This document shows, piece by piece, positions 53,776 to 62,406 of a stretch of DNA of 64,000 nucleotides (within the stretch, counting starts at the first letter, position 1; each line of letters starts with the position of its first letter). Below the pieces are notes generated by a model. It was not told where the DNA came from. It did no database searches and saw only the letters and a program-made list of their open reading frames with translations. Position numbers and translations under genes: made by a program. The stretch comes from Pseudolysinimonas kribbensis (lineage in GTDB: Bacteria; Actinomycetota; Actinomycetes; Actinomycetales; Microbacteriaceae), in contig NZ_BSVB01000001.1 in the NCBI RefSeq assembly GCF_030161895.1, positions 1,364,001 through 1,428,000 on the forward strand. The letters are read 5' to 3'.

Positions 53776-54410
53776 ACCGCCCCCTGGTCGACGGCCCCGG
53801 CCAGCAGCTCCGCGGCGGGCTCCTCGTAGGAGACCTCGACGAAGCGGCCGTCGCGCAGGGCGAGGCTCGTGATGCTCGACAGGGCGCACCGCCGGTTGCG
53901 CGGATCGGTCGCGAGCGGCCTGCCCTGCACGGTGCGGGCGGCCATCCAGATCGGCGACTGGTGGCTGACGAGCACCACCTCGCCGCCGTCGACCGAGGCG
54001 TGGGCGTCGTGGATCGCGGCCATCATCCGGGCGGCGATCGCCGCGAACGGCTCGCCCCAGCTCGGCCGCCACGGGTTGCGGAAGTGCCGGGCGAGCAGCG
54101 GATTCGCCCGGACCGCGCGCCGGATGTTGGTGCCCTCGAAGACGTTGGTCGGCTCGATGATGCGCTCGTCGATCTCGAGGCCCGCCGCGGGGTGGAACAG
54201 GTCCAGCCACGGCTGCGCGCTCTCCCGGGTGCGGGTGAGCGGGCTCGCGATCACGCGCCGGATGTCGTGGCCGGCCAGCGACCGCGCCGCGAGTCGCGCC
54301 ATGTCGCGGCCCCGATCGCTCAGGTGGAACTCCGGCATCCGGCCGTAGAGCACCCCGGCGGGATTGAAGACCTCGCCGTGGCGCACCAGGCGGACGAGGT
54401 CGGCGGACAC
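53772..54410 (-). CDS. Histidine phosphatase family protein
   Basis: 212 residues from GTG 54410; TAGAAT 7 nt upstream, leaderless type. The phosphohistidine motif is VRLVRHGEVFNPAG (RHG), with IASPLTRTRESAQPWLD and VVLVSHQSPIWMAARTVQG (second catalytic His). It is the first gene before resA, as in many actinobacteria where a phosphoglycerate mutase-like gene precedes the res operon. Substrate unknown. Confidence 0.9.
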   Translation of the reverse strand: MSADLVRLVRHGEVFNPAGVLYGRMPEFHLSDRGRDMARLAARSLAGHDIRRVIASPLTRTRESAQPWLDLFHPAAGLEIDERIIEPTNVFEGTNIRRAVRANPLLARHFRNPWRPSWGEPFAAIAARMMAAIHDAHASVDGGEVVLVSHQSPIWMAARTVQGRPLATDPRNRRCALSSITSLALRDGRFVEVSYEEPAAELLAGAVDQGAV

Positions 54411-54495
54411 GCTCCGGATTCTACGGGCGGCTGCCTGAAGCTCCGCCGACGGACGAACCGGCCGCCCGTCGGCGCGGGCCGTAAACTCGGTGCCC

Positions 54496-55818
54496 GTGAC
54501 CTCTCGCACGCTCGTCGCCGACCTGGCCGCCGCGATCGACGGACCCGTGTCCGTCGCCGGATGGGTCGACACGGTGCGCGACCAGAAGAAGGTGCAGTTC
54601 GTCGTGCTCCGCGACGAGTCCGGCGCCGTGCAGCTCGTGCACCCGCGCACCGACGCGGGCGAGGACCCGCAGCCCGACCCGATCGCCGACGCGATCTCCG
54701 CGCTCACGGCGGGCACCTTCATCCGGGTCGAGGGCGACCTCAAGCACGACGAGCGGGTCAAGCTCGGCGGGCTCGAGGTCAAGGTCGGCCGGCTCGACGT
54801 CGCCGCCGCCGCGCTCGACTCCCCCATCGCGGAGGACTCGTCGATCGACAAGCGCCTCGACTACCGCTGGCTCGACCTGCGCCGGCCCGAGATGAACCTG
54901 CTGTTCCGCGTGCAGACGACGCTGCTGCACGCGATGCGCACCTGGTGGGTCGACAACGGCTACATCGAGATCCACACGCCGAAGCTCATGGCCTCGCCGT
55001 CGGAGTCGCGCGCCGAGCTGTTCCAGGTGCCGTACTTCGAGACGACCGCCTACCTCGCGCAGAGCCCGCAGCACTTCAAGCAGATGGGCCAGGCCGCCGG
55101 CTTCGGCAAGGTCTTCGAGATCGGGCCCGCCTTCCGGGCCGACCCGTCGTTCACGTCGCGGCATGCCACCGAGTTCGTGTCGGTGGATGCCGAGATCAGC
55201 TGGGTGGACTCCCACGAGGACGTCATGGCGATGCACGAGCAGCTGCTCGCCGCCGCGTTCGCCGCCGTGAAGGAGAAGCACGGCGCCGAGATCGAGGCGC
55301 TGTTCGGCGTCGAGGTGACCGTGCCGTCGCTGCCGTTCCCGCGCATCCCGCTCGCCGAGGCGAAGGAGATCGTGGCCGCCCGCGGCTACACCGTGCCCCG
55401 GCACGACGCTGACATGGACCCGGAGGGCGAGCGCCGCATCTCGGAGTACGTGAAGGAGCAGCTCGGGCACGAGTTCGTGTTCCTCACCGACTACGCGTCG
55501 AGCATCCGGCCCTATTACCACCGCCGCCACGACGACGACGCGGGCCTCACCAACAGCTACGACCTCATCTTCAACGGCGCGGAGATCTCCACCGGCGCGC
55601 AGCGCGAGCACCGTATCGACGTGCTCGTCGCCCAGGCGCAGGACAAGGGTCTGAACCCCGACGAGATCGGCGAGTACCTCGAATTCTTCAAGTACGGGGT
55701 GCCTCCGCACGGCGGCTTCGGCATGGGCCTCGCGCGCGTGCTGATGCTGCTGCTGCACCTGCCGTCGATCCGCGAGGTCATCTACCTGTTCCGCGGGCCG
55801 AACCGCCTGGAGCCGTAG
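54496..55818 (+). CDS. aspS: Aspartyl-tRNA synthetase, archaeal/eukaryal-type (probably non-discriminating)
   Basis: 440 residues from GTG 54496, with TAAACT 8 nt upstream. It is about 150 residues shorter than the usual bacterial AspRS because it lacks the GAD insert domain. OB-fold VSVAGWVDTVRDQKKVQFVV; class II motif 1 region KRLDYRWLDLRRPEMNLLF; motif 2 IGPAFRADPSFTSRHATEFV; motif 3 GGFGMGLARVLMLLLHLPSI. Proteins of this kind often charge both tRNA-Asp and tRNA-Asn and need GatCAB, but specificity cannot be settled from this window. Confidence 0.92.
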   Translation: MTSRTLVADLAAAIDGPVSVAGWVDTVRDQKKVQFVVLRDESGAVQLVHPRTDAGEDPQPDPIADAISALTAGTFIRVEGDLKHDERVKLGGLEVKVGRLDVAAAALDSPIAEDSSIDKRLDYRWLDLRRPEMNLLFRVQTTLLHAMRTWWVDNGYIEIHTPKLMASPSESRAELFQVPYFETTAYLAQSPQHFKQMGQAAGFGKVFEIGPAFRADPSFTSRHATEFVSVDAEISWVDSHEDVMAMHEQLLAAAFAAVKEKHGAEIEALFGVEVTVPSLPFPRIPLAEAKEIVAARGYTVPRHDADMDPEGERRISEYVKEQLGHEFVFLTDYASSIRPYYHRRHDDDAGLTNSYDLIFNGAEISTGAQREHRIDVLVAQAQDKGLNPDEIGEYLEFFKYGVPPHGGFGMGLARVLMLLLHLPSIREVIYLFRGPNRLEP

Positions 55819-55827
55819 CGCGCGCCG

Positions 55828-56412
55828 TCAGGGCCAGAGACTGCGCACCCGCGGCACCGCGGCGAGGATCGCGGCGCCGTCGACGGTCACGCGGCTCTCC
55901 AGGATGCCGCGCTCGCGCCATTCCGCGACGAGTTCCATCGGACCCTCGGGCGGCAGCGGCCACAGCCACAGCCCGTGGTGCTGGTCGTAGCGCTCATCGC
56001 CGCCCCCGCCTCCGCCGCCGTTCGCGAACGACAGCGACCACCCCTCGGGCTGCTCGTCCCACGCCCTGCCGTGCGGGAATCCACCGAACTCCGCCGTGGA
56101 TCCCTCGGCGAGCACGACGCGCCAGTGCAGCTCGTCACCCGGCGGATCCTCCCGCCGTCCGAACCCGCCGTGCAGGATCCAGCTCCAGTCCTTCGCCGTC
56201 TCCCCCAGCCGCCGGAGGACGGAATCGACGCGGATCACCACACCCGTCGAGTACACCTCGAGCGCCGACACCGCCAGCACCGTGCCGGCCGTGCGGGCGA
56301 GCACCTCGCCGATCGGCAGCAGCACGGGAAGCTCGTCCTGCGGCGGCTGCACCCATGCGGGAACCGCCGGGCGCTCGCCGGGATCGCCGGAACTCGAGTA
56401 CAGCCGCTGCAT
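55828..56412 (-). CDS. Hypothetical protein
   Basis: 194 residues. It starts with a Pro-rich segment (AVPAWVQPPQDELPVLLPIG) and has LARTAGTVLAVSALEVYSTG, EDPPGDELHWRVVLAEGSTA and a Gly8 run in SFANGGGGGGGDERYDQHHG. WLWPLPPEGPMELVAEW near the end is a beta-rich pattern seen in proteins of unknown function in actinobacteria. It shares one base with the stop/start of the FMN reductase gene. No function assigned. Confidence 0.65.
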   Translation of the reverse strand: MQRLYSSSGDPGERPAVPAWVQPPQDELPVLLPIGEVLARTAGTVLAVSALEVYSTGVVIRVDSVLRRLGETAKDWSWILHGGFGRREDPPGDELHWRVVLAEGSTAEFGGFPHGRAWDEQPEGWSLSFANGGGGGGGDERYDQHHGLWLWPLPPEGPMELVAEWRERGILESRVTVDGAAILAAVPRVRSLWP

Positions 56413-56963
56413 CAGCGCGCGGCCACCGAGACGGGCATCGCCTCGGCGAGCTGCTCGACCGCGATGTCGAGCCGCAGGTCGAGGCCGGCGTCGAGCACCT
56501 CGCCGTCGGGGCGGATGCGGTTCGGCGCGTGCGAGACGCTCACCGGGTCGACGAGCGCGGCATCCATCGCCAGCAGGGTCGGCACGAGGGCGGCGAGGCC
56601 CCGGATGCCGCCCGTCTGCCCGGGCGATGCCGACATGAGCAGCACCGGCTTGCCGTACAGCCCGGTCGACCCGACGAGCCAGTCGAGCGCGTTCTTGGTG
56701 ACGCCGGACGGGGCGTGCACGTACTCCGGCGACGCGATGATCGCGGCGGCGCAGCCTTCCGCGAGCAGGCGCAGCTCGCGAGCCGCGGTCGGCATCCGGT
56801 CGGGAGTGTCGAGCCCGGGATCGAAGAGCGGCAGCTGCGGCACGAGGTCGTCGCCGAGCAGCTGGAGGCCCGGCGCACGGCGCTCGATCGCGCGCAGGAG
56901 CCCGCGGTGCAGCGAGTCGGCACGCAGGCTCCCGCAGATCGCGAGCACCGGCGTCCGCAGCAT
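56412..56963 (-). CDS. NADPH-dependent FMN reductase family protein
   Basis: 183 residues; TAGCCT 6 nt before ATG 56963. Flavodoxin-like fold: LAICGSLRADSLHRGLLRAI (FMN phosphate loop), GCAAAIIASPEYVHAPSGVT (SPEY motif), KNALDWLVGSTGLYGKPVLL and GQTGGIRGLAALVPTLLAM. Reduces FMN or quinones with NADPH in the cytoplasm. Confidence 0.9.
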   Translation of the reverse strand: MLRTPVLAICGSLRADSLHRGLLRAIERRAPGLQLLGDDLVPQLPLFDPGLDTPDRMPTAARELRLLAEGCAAAIIASPEYVHAPSGVTKNALDWLVGSTGLYGKPVLLMSASPGQTGGIRGLAALVPTLLAMDAALVDPVSVSHAPNRIRPDGEVLDAGLDLRLDIAVEQLAEAMPVSVAAR

Positions 56964-56995
56964 GTCGGCAGGCTAGACCGGGCTCGCGCTCGTGG

Positions 56996-57250
56996 CTAGA
57001 CCCGACGTCCTGCCGCGTCGAGGGCGCCGACCAGGCGGGCGCGGTCGACGCGCCAGATCGTATGCACGCGGTCGTCGATCAGCACGACCGGGATCTCCTC
57101 CGCGTACTCGCGTTCCAGCTCCGCATCGCCGACGATCGAGCGCTCCTCGAACGCGACCTCCGGGTACCCGCCGAGCACGTCCTGCACCAGCGCGCGCGCG
57201 TCGTCGCACAGGTGGCATCCGGGTCGGGTCAGCAGCGTCAGTCGCGGCAC
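56996..57250 (-). CDS. Glutaredoxin family protein
   Basis: 84 residues from GTG 57250; TAGGCT 6 nt upstream. LTLLTRPGCHLCDDARALVQ has the CxxC (CHLC) and EIPVVLIDDRVHTIWRVD the cis-Pro region of DUF836/glutaredoxin-like proteins. It is divergent from the HAD hydrolase gene. Confidence 0.9.
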   Translation of the reverse strand: MPRLTLLTRPGCHLCDDARALVQDVLGGYPEVAFEERSIVGDAELEREYAEEIPVVLIDDRVHTIWRVDRARLVGALDAAGRRV

Positions 57251-57313
57251 GCCGCCAGCCTAGGCGGCGACCTGCCCGGGCGTCCGGTGCGGGCACGCGG
57301 CTAGCATGGATCG

Positions 57314-58075
57314 ATGCCCGAGGAGCCGCTGCCGCCGAGCGACCGGCCCATCCTGGCGCTGTTCGACGTCGACAACACGCTCATGCGCGGCACGAGCCTG
57401 TTCCAGCTCGGGCGCGAGGCGTGGAAGCGCCGCATCATCCGTGCTCGCGACATCGCGCTGTTCGGCTGGCACCAGGTGCGCTTCATCATGGTGGGCGAGA
57501 ACGACGAGCACCTCGCGTCGTCGAAGGAGCGGGCGCTCGGGCTGCTCGGCGGGCATTCGGAGGCCCAGATCCTGGAGCTCGCCGACTCGATCTGGGAGCA
57601 CCGGATCCGTCCGCGGCTCTACCCCGACACCGTGAAGCTCGCCCAGGACCACATCGCCCGCGGGCACCAGGTGTGGCTCGTCTCGGCGACGCCGCTCGTC
57701 ATCGGCGAGCGCATGGCGCAGAAGCTCGGGCTGACCGGCGCGCTCGGCTCGCAGTTCGAGTCCAAGGACGGCGTCTTCACCGGCCGGATCATCGGCCACA
57801 TCCTGCACCACGAGCGCAAGGCGGAGGCGGTCCGCGAGCTCGCCGAGCGCGAGGGGGCCGACCTCGCCGAGAGCTGGGCGTACTCCGACAGCCGCAACGA
57901 CATCCCGCTGCTCGAACTCGTCGGCCACCCCACGGTCGTGAATCCGGATGTCGCCCTCATGAAGCACGCGCACGATCACCACTGGCCGATCATGCGGCTG
58001 CGACCCTCGAGCATCCGCGAGGCCCGGCGACGCCTGCGCCGCGAGGCCCGCGACGCGAAGAAGGTCACGGAGTAG
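57314..58075 (+). CDS. HAD-IB family phosphatase (SerB1-like)
   Basis: 253 residues; TAGCAT 6 nt before ATG 57314. HAD motifs: ALFDVDNTLMRGTS with the nucleophile Asp, WLVSATPLVIGERMAQKLG (motif II Ser), K in HHERKAEAVRELAEREG, and SWAYSDSRNDIPLLELVGHP (motif IV). HAD-IB enzymes include phosphoserine phosphatases; the SerB1 neighbour order in mycobacteria (glutaredoxin, SerB1, bS22, HTH, proC) is partly kept here. The C-terminal 30 residues are strongly basic. Confidence 0.88.
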   Translation: MPEEPLPPSDRPILALFDVDNTLMRGTSLFQLGREAWKRRIIRARDIALFGWHQVRFIMVGENDEHLASSKERALGLLGGHSEAQILELADSIWEHRIRPRLYPDTVKLAQDHIARGHQVWLVSATPLVIGERMAQKLGLTGALGSQFESKDGVFTGRIIGHILHHERKAEAVRELAEREGADLAESWAYSDSRNDIPLLELVGHPTVVNPDVALMKHAHDHHWPIMRLRPSSIREARRRLRREARDAKKVTE

Positions 58076-58106
58076 CAGCTCGCGTTCGGCATCCGCACCC
58101 ACGCTC

Positions 58107-58182
58107 CGCAACCGCTACACGGTTTGCCATCCGTGCAGGTGCGCGCGGGCACCATCCGATGGCAAACCGCCGATCGGTTGCG
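58107..58182. repeat. Dispersed TTTGCCAT/ATGGCAAA palindrome, copy 3
   Basis: Outer CGCAACCG (58107-58114) with CGGTTGCG (58175-58182) and inner GGTTTGCCAT with ATGGCAAACC, around a GTGCGCGCGGGCAC loop. It lies between the convergent HAD and bS22-like genes. Confidence 0.8.
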
Positions 58183-58217
58183 CAGCAAAGCCGGGGGCGG
58201 TGCACCCCGCACATGCA

Positions 58218-58243
58218 GAACGCCCGGCCGGAGCCGGGCGTTC
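58218..58243 (-). terminator. Terminator hairpin after the bS22-like gene
   Basis: GAACGCCCGGC-CGGA-GCCGGGCGTTC, an 11-bp perfect stem with a 4-nt loop, begins 6 nt after the stop codon. A T run is absent, but the stem is strong. Confidence 0.75.
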
Positions 58244-58248
58244 GTGCA

Positions 58249-58347
58249 CTACTTCTTGTTGCGACGCTGGTGCCGCGTCTTGCGCAGCAGCTTGCGGTGC
58301 TTCTTCTTCGCCATGCGCTTGCGGCGCTTCTTGATGACGGAGCCCAT
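58249..58347 (-). CDS. bS22-like ribosomal protein (AURKAIP1/COX24 domain), 32 residues
   Basis: The minus strand encodes [20 protein letters not shown] and ends RHQRRNKK, 32 residues, almost half Lys and Arg. This is the pattern of the tiny actinobacterial AURKAIP1/COX24 protein, found in mycobacterial ribosomes as bS22 at the subunit interface. A T-rich leader precedes the ATG at 58347. It is shorter than usual gene-finding limits and is easily missed. Its neighbour is a 65-residue HTH gene, as in mycobacteria. Confidence 0.92.
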   Translation of the reverse strand: MGSVIKKRRKRMAKKKHRKLLRKTRHQRRNKK

Positions 58348-58439
58348 ACTTCACCTCATTCGATTCGATCGGACCACCGGCCGGGTTCCGAAACGAACCG
58401 CGGGGAAAGTCAACCGCAGAAGTCTAGCCCAGGCCGGAT

Positions 58440-58643
58440 TCAGCCCGCGTCGCGCTCGGCCCCGGGGGCCGCGATGACCTGCGCGACCGCCGACTCCGGG
58501 ATCCGGTAGGAACGCCCGAAGCGCACGGCCGGCAGTTCGCCGGCGTGCACGAGCCGGTAGACGGTCATCGACGAGACGCGCATCATGTCGGCGACCTCGG
58601 CGACGGTGAGGAAGCGGACGTCCGAGAGATCGGCCATCGACAC
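58440..58643 (-). CDS. Small excisionase-type helix-turn-helix protein (Rv0500A-like)
   Basis: 67 residues from GTG 58643 or 65 from ATG 58637. FLTVAEVADMMRVSSMTVYR, LVHAGELPAVRFGRSYRIPE is the MerR-like winged helix called helix-turn-helix type 17. This conserved chromosomal gene lies beside the bS22-like gene and proC in many actinobacteria, so it is not a sign of a mobile element. Target unknown. Confidence 0.88.
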   Translation of the reverse strand: MSMADLSDVRFLTVAEVADMMRVSSMTVYRLVHAGELPAVRFGRSYRIPESAVAQVIAAPGAERDAG

Positions 58644-58731
58644 CCCTTCTGTGGGGGCGCTCGCTGTTGTCTATGTGACTGCTGTGACGCGAGTGCCCAG
58701 CGTCAATATAGGGAATCGCGAGCCCCCGTGT

Positions 58732-59201
58732 CTAGGAGCGGCGACCCCATCTCGGCAGCCGCACCGAAACCCGCCGCTGCGCGCCCTGCAGCTTCTCCTG
58801 CGCCGCCTCGAGCGCCGCACGCGCCTGATGCGCGGTCTCCGCTGCCGTGCGGCCGAGCCGACCGCCGACCTCGGCGCCCGCCCAGGCCGAGAACGCACCC
58901 GACTCCAGCAGCGCGCCGGATGCCGTCCCGTCCGCCGCGGCGCCCCCGCGAACGGCGCGAGCCAGGCCTCGATCTCGCCGAGCGGTGCGGCATCCAGCCG
59001 GTAGTACCGGTGCTGCCCCTCCTCGCGCACGCTCACCAGATCGTGGTCGCGCAGCACCTTGAGGTGCTTGGAGACGGTCGGCTGGCTGATGCCGAGCTCG
59101 CTGACGAGTTCACTCACGCTCACCTCGTCGCCGCGATCGCGCAGGCTCCGGAGGAGTTCGCGCCGGGTGCCGTCGGCGAGCACGTCGAAGATGTCGCTCA
59201 T
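58732..59201 (-). CDS. ArsR/SmtB-family regulator with coiled-coil tail (one frameshift)
   Basis: About 156 residues. The winged helix is SDIFDVLADGTRRELLRSLR, SELGISQPTVSKHLKVLRDH and EEGQHRYYRLDAAPLGEIEA. One missing base in a G5 run near 58948 restores the tail AAADGTASGALLESGAFSAW followed by TAAETAHQARAALEAAQEKL, a likely coiled coil. No Cys metal site is visible. It is divergent from ktrB and could regulate it. Confidence 0.85.
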
Positions 59202-59314
59202 CGCTCCAGGGTCGCACAGCACGCTCCCCGCTGGGAGGAGGTCGTTTCCGACCTCCCCGCGGAGCCGGTGCCGCCGGCCGTCTCGGCCGGCGGTTCCGGG
59301 GATAGCATCCAGGG

Positions 59315-60732
59315 ATGGCCGGAACGCCGATCCGCCGGGGTTCGCTGCCGACCCGCATGGCCGACGCGATCGGCGACTTCTCGGTCGCCACGCCGGCCCG
59401 CTTCGCGCTCCTCGTGTTCGCCGGGCTGACCGCCCTCTTCGCCGTGCTCTTCTCGCTGCCGCCGGCCACCAGCTCCGGGCACGCCGCACCCCTGGTCGAT
59501 GCGATCTTCACGGCCGTGTCCGTCATCTGCGTCACCGGCCTGTCGACGGTCGACATGGCGACGTTCTGGTCGCCGCTCGGGCATGTCTTCATCTTCGTCG
59601 GCGTCGAGATCGGCGGCATCGGGGTGCTCACCCTCGCGTCGATCCTCGGCCTCATCATCAGTCGCAAGCTCGGGCTGCGGCAGAAGCTGCTCGCCGCCGG
59701 CGACGCCAACCCGCTCAACCTGCGCAAGGGGCTGCGGGTCGACGCCCAGGCCCTGCAGCTCGGCGACACCGGCGGACTCATCGTGACGGTCGCCGTGAGT
59801 GTGCTCGTGATCGAGCTCGCGGCGGCGGTGCTGCTGTTCCCCCGGATGCTGCTGGCCGGTGACGATCCCTGGACCGCGGGCTGGCAGTCCGTCTACACGG
59901 CCGCCATGGCGTTCACGAATACCGGCTTCCTCCCCTCGAGCGCCGGCCTCGGTCCGTACGCGCACGACGCGTGGTTCCTCATCGTGCTGATGATCGCGGT
60001 CGGATTCGGGGCCATCGGCTTCCCGGTCATCCACACGCTGTCCCGGAACCCGTGGCATCCCCGCCGCTGGAGCCTGCACGTGAAGCTCACGATCGCGACC
60101 TTCCTCCTGCTGCTCGCGGGCGGGGCGCTCGCGCTGCTGCTGCTGCAGTGGGATGGTGCGCAGCGCGGCCTCGACCCCGGCCAGCGGATCCTGCAGAGCT
60201 TCTTCCAGTCGTCGATGGCACGCTCGGGCGGGTTCTCGACCGTCGACGTCGGCCACCTCGACGGGGCGAGCCTGTTCGTGACCGACATGCTCATGTTCGT
60301 GGGCGGCGGCTCCGCCTCGACCGCGGGCGGCATCAAGGTGACGACCCTGGCGATCCTGTTCCTGGGCGCATTCGCGGAGGCACGGGGCGTCGACGACATG
60401 GAGTCGTTCCGGCGGCGCATCCCGTCGGATGTCATGCGCCTGGCCGTCAGCGTCGTGCTGTGGGGGCCACGACCGTCGCGGCCGCGACCATCACGCTGCT
60501 CGTCATGACCCGCGCGCCGCTGGACGACGTGCTGTTCGACGTCATCAGCGCGTTCGCGACGTGCGGGCTCTCGACGGGTTTCACCGCGAGCGCGTCGGAA
60601 CCGGCGCAGTACGTTCTGGCGGCCACCATGTTCCTGGGACGCATCGGCACCGTGACCCTCGCCGCCGCGCTGGCGGCGTCGACCCGGCGCCAGCTGTTCC
60701 GCCGACCGGAGGAGAGGCCCATCGTTGGCTGA
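59315..60732 (+). CDS. ktrB: Potassium uptake membrane subunit KtrB/TrkH type (one frameshift)
   Basis: About 472 residues; TAGCAT 6 nt before ATG 59315. The four pore loops are VICVTGLSTVDMATF, AMAFTNTGFLPSSAG, SSMARSGGFSTVDVGH and ISAFATCGLSTGFTASA, each with the filter Gly. One missing base in a G5 run near 60463 restores WGATTVAAATITLLVMTRAP. It forms the channel-like pore for K+ (and Na+) and is gated by the KtrA ring. It overlaps ktrA by 8 bp. Confidence 0.93.
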
Positions 60733-61420
60733 CGCATCCACCCCCAGCGACATCGCGAGCGACATCCCCGCCGACGCGCCCGTGCTCGTCATCGGGCTCG
60801 GCCGGTTCGGCGCCGCGACCGCCGGGCAGCTGGCCCGGCTCGACCGCGACGTGCTGGCCATCGACGAGGATCCGGCCCTCGTGCAGAAGTGGGCCGACCG
60901 GCTGACGCACGCGGTGCAGGCCGACGCGCGCTCGGTCGAGGCGCTGCACCAGCTCGGCGCCGGCGACTTCCCGGTCGCGGTGGTCGCGGTCGGCACCTCG
61001 ATCGAGTCGAGCGTGCTCATCGCGGCGAACCTCGTCGACCTCGGCATCCGGCAGATCTGGGCGAAGGCGGTCAGCCAGGCGCACGGCACGATCCTGTCGC
61101 GCATCGGCGTGCACCACGTGGTCTACCCGGAGGCGGAGGCCGGCGAGCGGGTCGCGCACCTCGTCTCGAATCGGATGCTGGACTACATCCGCTTCGACGA
61201 CGACTTCGCGATCGTCAAGATGCACCCGCCCAAGCCGCTGCGCGGCATCCCGCTCGGGCAGAGCGGCCTGCGCTCGAAGCACGGCGTCACGGTCGTCGGG
61301 GTGAAGCAGCCCGGCGGCGATTTCACCTACGCCTCGACCGAGACGGTGCTGCATGAGCGCGACATCGCGATCGTCAGCGGCTCGATCGGCGACCTGGAGC
61401 GGTTCGCTCGACTCAAGTGA
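60725..61420 (+). CDS. ktrA: Potassium uptake regulatory subunit KtrA/TrkA type
   Basis: 231 residues, start codon at 60725 inside the ktrB end. RCK_N domain: VLVIGLGRFGAATAGQLARL (GxGxxG), DVLAIDEDPALVQKWADRLT, AVQADARSVEALHQLGAGDF. RCK_C follows from about 140 (NRMLDYIRFDDDFAIVKMHP). It binds ATP/ADP and NAD and opens KtrB. Confidence 0.94.
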   Translation: MADASTPSDIASDIPADAPVLVIGLGRFGAATAGQLARLDRDVLAIDEDPALVQKWADRLTHAVQADARSVEALHQLGAGDFPVAVVAVGTSIESSVLIAANLVDLGIRQIWAKAVSQAHGTILSRIGVHHVVYPEAEAGERVAHLVSNRMLDYIRFDDDFAIVKMHPPKPLRGIPLGQSGLRSKHGVTVVGVKQPGGDFTYASTETVLHERDIAIVSGSIGDLERFARLK

Positions 61421-61442
61421 CGCTCGGCGCGACCCTCTCGCG

Positions 61443-61513
61443 CATCCGATCGACCGTTTGCCATCCGATGCGGCGCGCGGGGGACGATCGGATGGCAAAA
61501 CGTCGATCGGATG
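61443..61513. repeat. Dispersed TTTGCCAT/ATGGCAAA palindrome, copy 4 (best copy)
   Basis: 27-nt arms, 61443-61469 (CATCCGATCGACCGTTTGCC...) and 61487-61513 (ATCGGATGGCAAAACGTCGA...), pair with only two or three mismatches around GCGGCGCGCGGGGGACG. It lies between the convergent ktrA and proC genes. Confidence 0.85.
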
Positions 61514-61533
61514 TGGGGCGCGGCCCGCGCGGG

Positions 61534-62364
61534 TCACGCGTCGCCGTGGGCGAGCTCGCGGGCGCGATCGAGGGCTGCGGCGGTGGCGCGGTCGAACAGC
61601 CCGGTGAGGTCGGCCTCCTCGAGCACCGCGATCGCGCGCTCGGTCGTGCCCTTCGGGCTCGTGACGCGGCGGCGCAGCTCGGCAGGATCGACGTCGGATG
61701 CCGCCAGCAGCTCCGACGCGCCGCGGAACGTCTGCTGAACCATGAGCCGAGCGTCGGCATCCGAGAACCCCATCCGCAGCGCGGTCGCGGTGAAGCTCTC
61801 GACGAGCAGGAACACGTACGCCGGCCCCGAGCCGGAGATCGTGCTCAGGGCGTCGATCCGGTCCTCGGGCACCTCGACCACGGCGCCCGAGGTCTCGAAG
61901 AACGCGCGGGCGACGGCCGTCTGCTCGGCCGACACCCGCGGCCCGGATGCCAGCCCCGTGACCCCGAGGCGCACGACCGCCGGGGTGTTCGGCATCGCCC
62001 GCAGCACCGGGTTCGGCACGAGCGCCTCCATCGACGCGATCGTCACGCCGGCCGCGACCGAGACGACCACGGCATCCGGGTCGAGGTCGGTGCGGATCGA
62101 CGTCAGCAGCTCGGGGATCATCGCGGGCTTGACGCCGAGCACCACGAGCCGCGCGCCGTCCAGGGCGGTGCGCTGGGCATCCGGATCGCGCTCCAGCGCC
62201 AGCGACGTGACGCCCGGCCCGCCGAGCGCCGCGGCCTTCGCGGCGGTGCGGTTGGTGACGGTCACGCCGCCGTGCCCGACGCCGGAGGCGATGAGTCCGG
62301 CGAGCAGCGCACCGCCCATCGAGCCGGCTCCGAGCAGGGCGATCCGGGGCAGCGAGGGGCTCAC
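61534..62364 (-). CDS. proC: Pyrroline-5-carboxylate reductase
   Basis: 276 residues from GTG 62364; TAGGAT 8 nt upstream. Rossmann motif PRIALLGAGSMGGALLAGLI, VVLGVKPAMIPELL, RAMPNTPAVVRLGVTGLASG, and the C-terminal DALSTISGSGPAYVFLLVES with TSPKGTTERAIAVLEEADL, all diagnostic. Last step of proline synthesis, NADPH-dependent. Confidence 0.95.
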   Translation of the reverse strand: MSPSLPRIALLGAGSMGGALLAGLIASGVGHGGVTVTNRTAAKAAALGGPGVTSLALERDPDAQRTALDGARLVVLGVKPAMIPELLTSIRTDLDPDAVVVSVAAGVTIASMEALVPNPVLRAMPNTPAVVRLGVTGLASGPRVSAEQTAVARAFFETSGAVVEVPEDRIDALSTISGSGPAYVFLLVESFTATALRMGFSDADARLMVQQTFRGASELLAASDVDPAELRRRVTSPKGTTERAIAVLEEADLTGLFDRATAAALDRARELAHGDA

Positions 62365-62406
62365 GGGTCGCGATCCTAGCTGGCGGGCCAGGGTAACTTG
62401 GAGCGC

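Noticed and set aside
58440-58643. Excisionase-like gene as a sign of a second mobile element
   Set aside because: There is no integrase nearby, and this HTH type beside the bS22-like gene is a conserved chromosomal arrangement.
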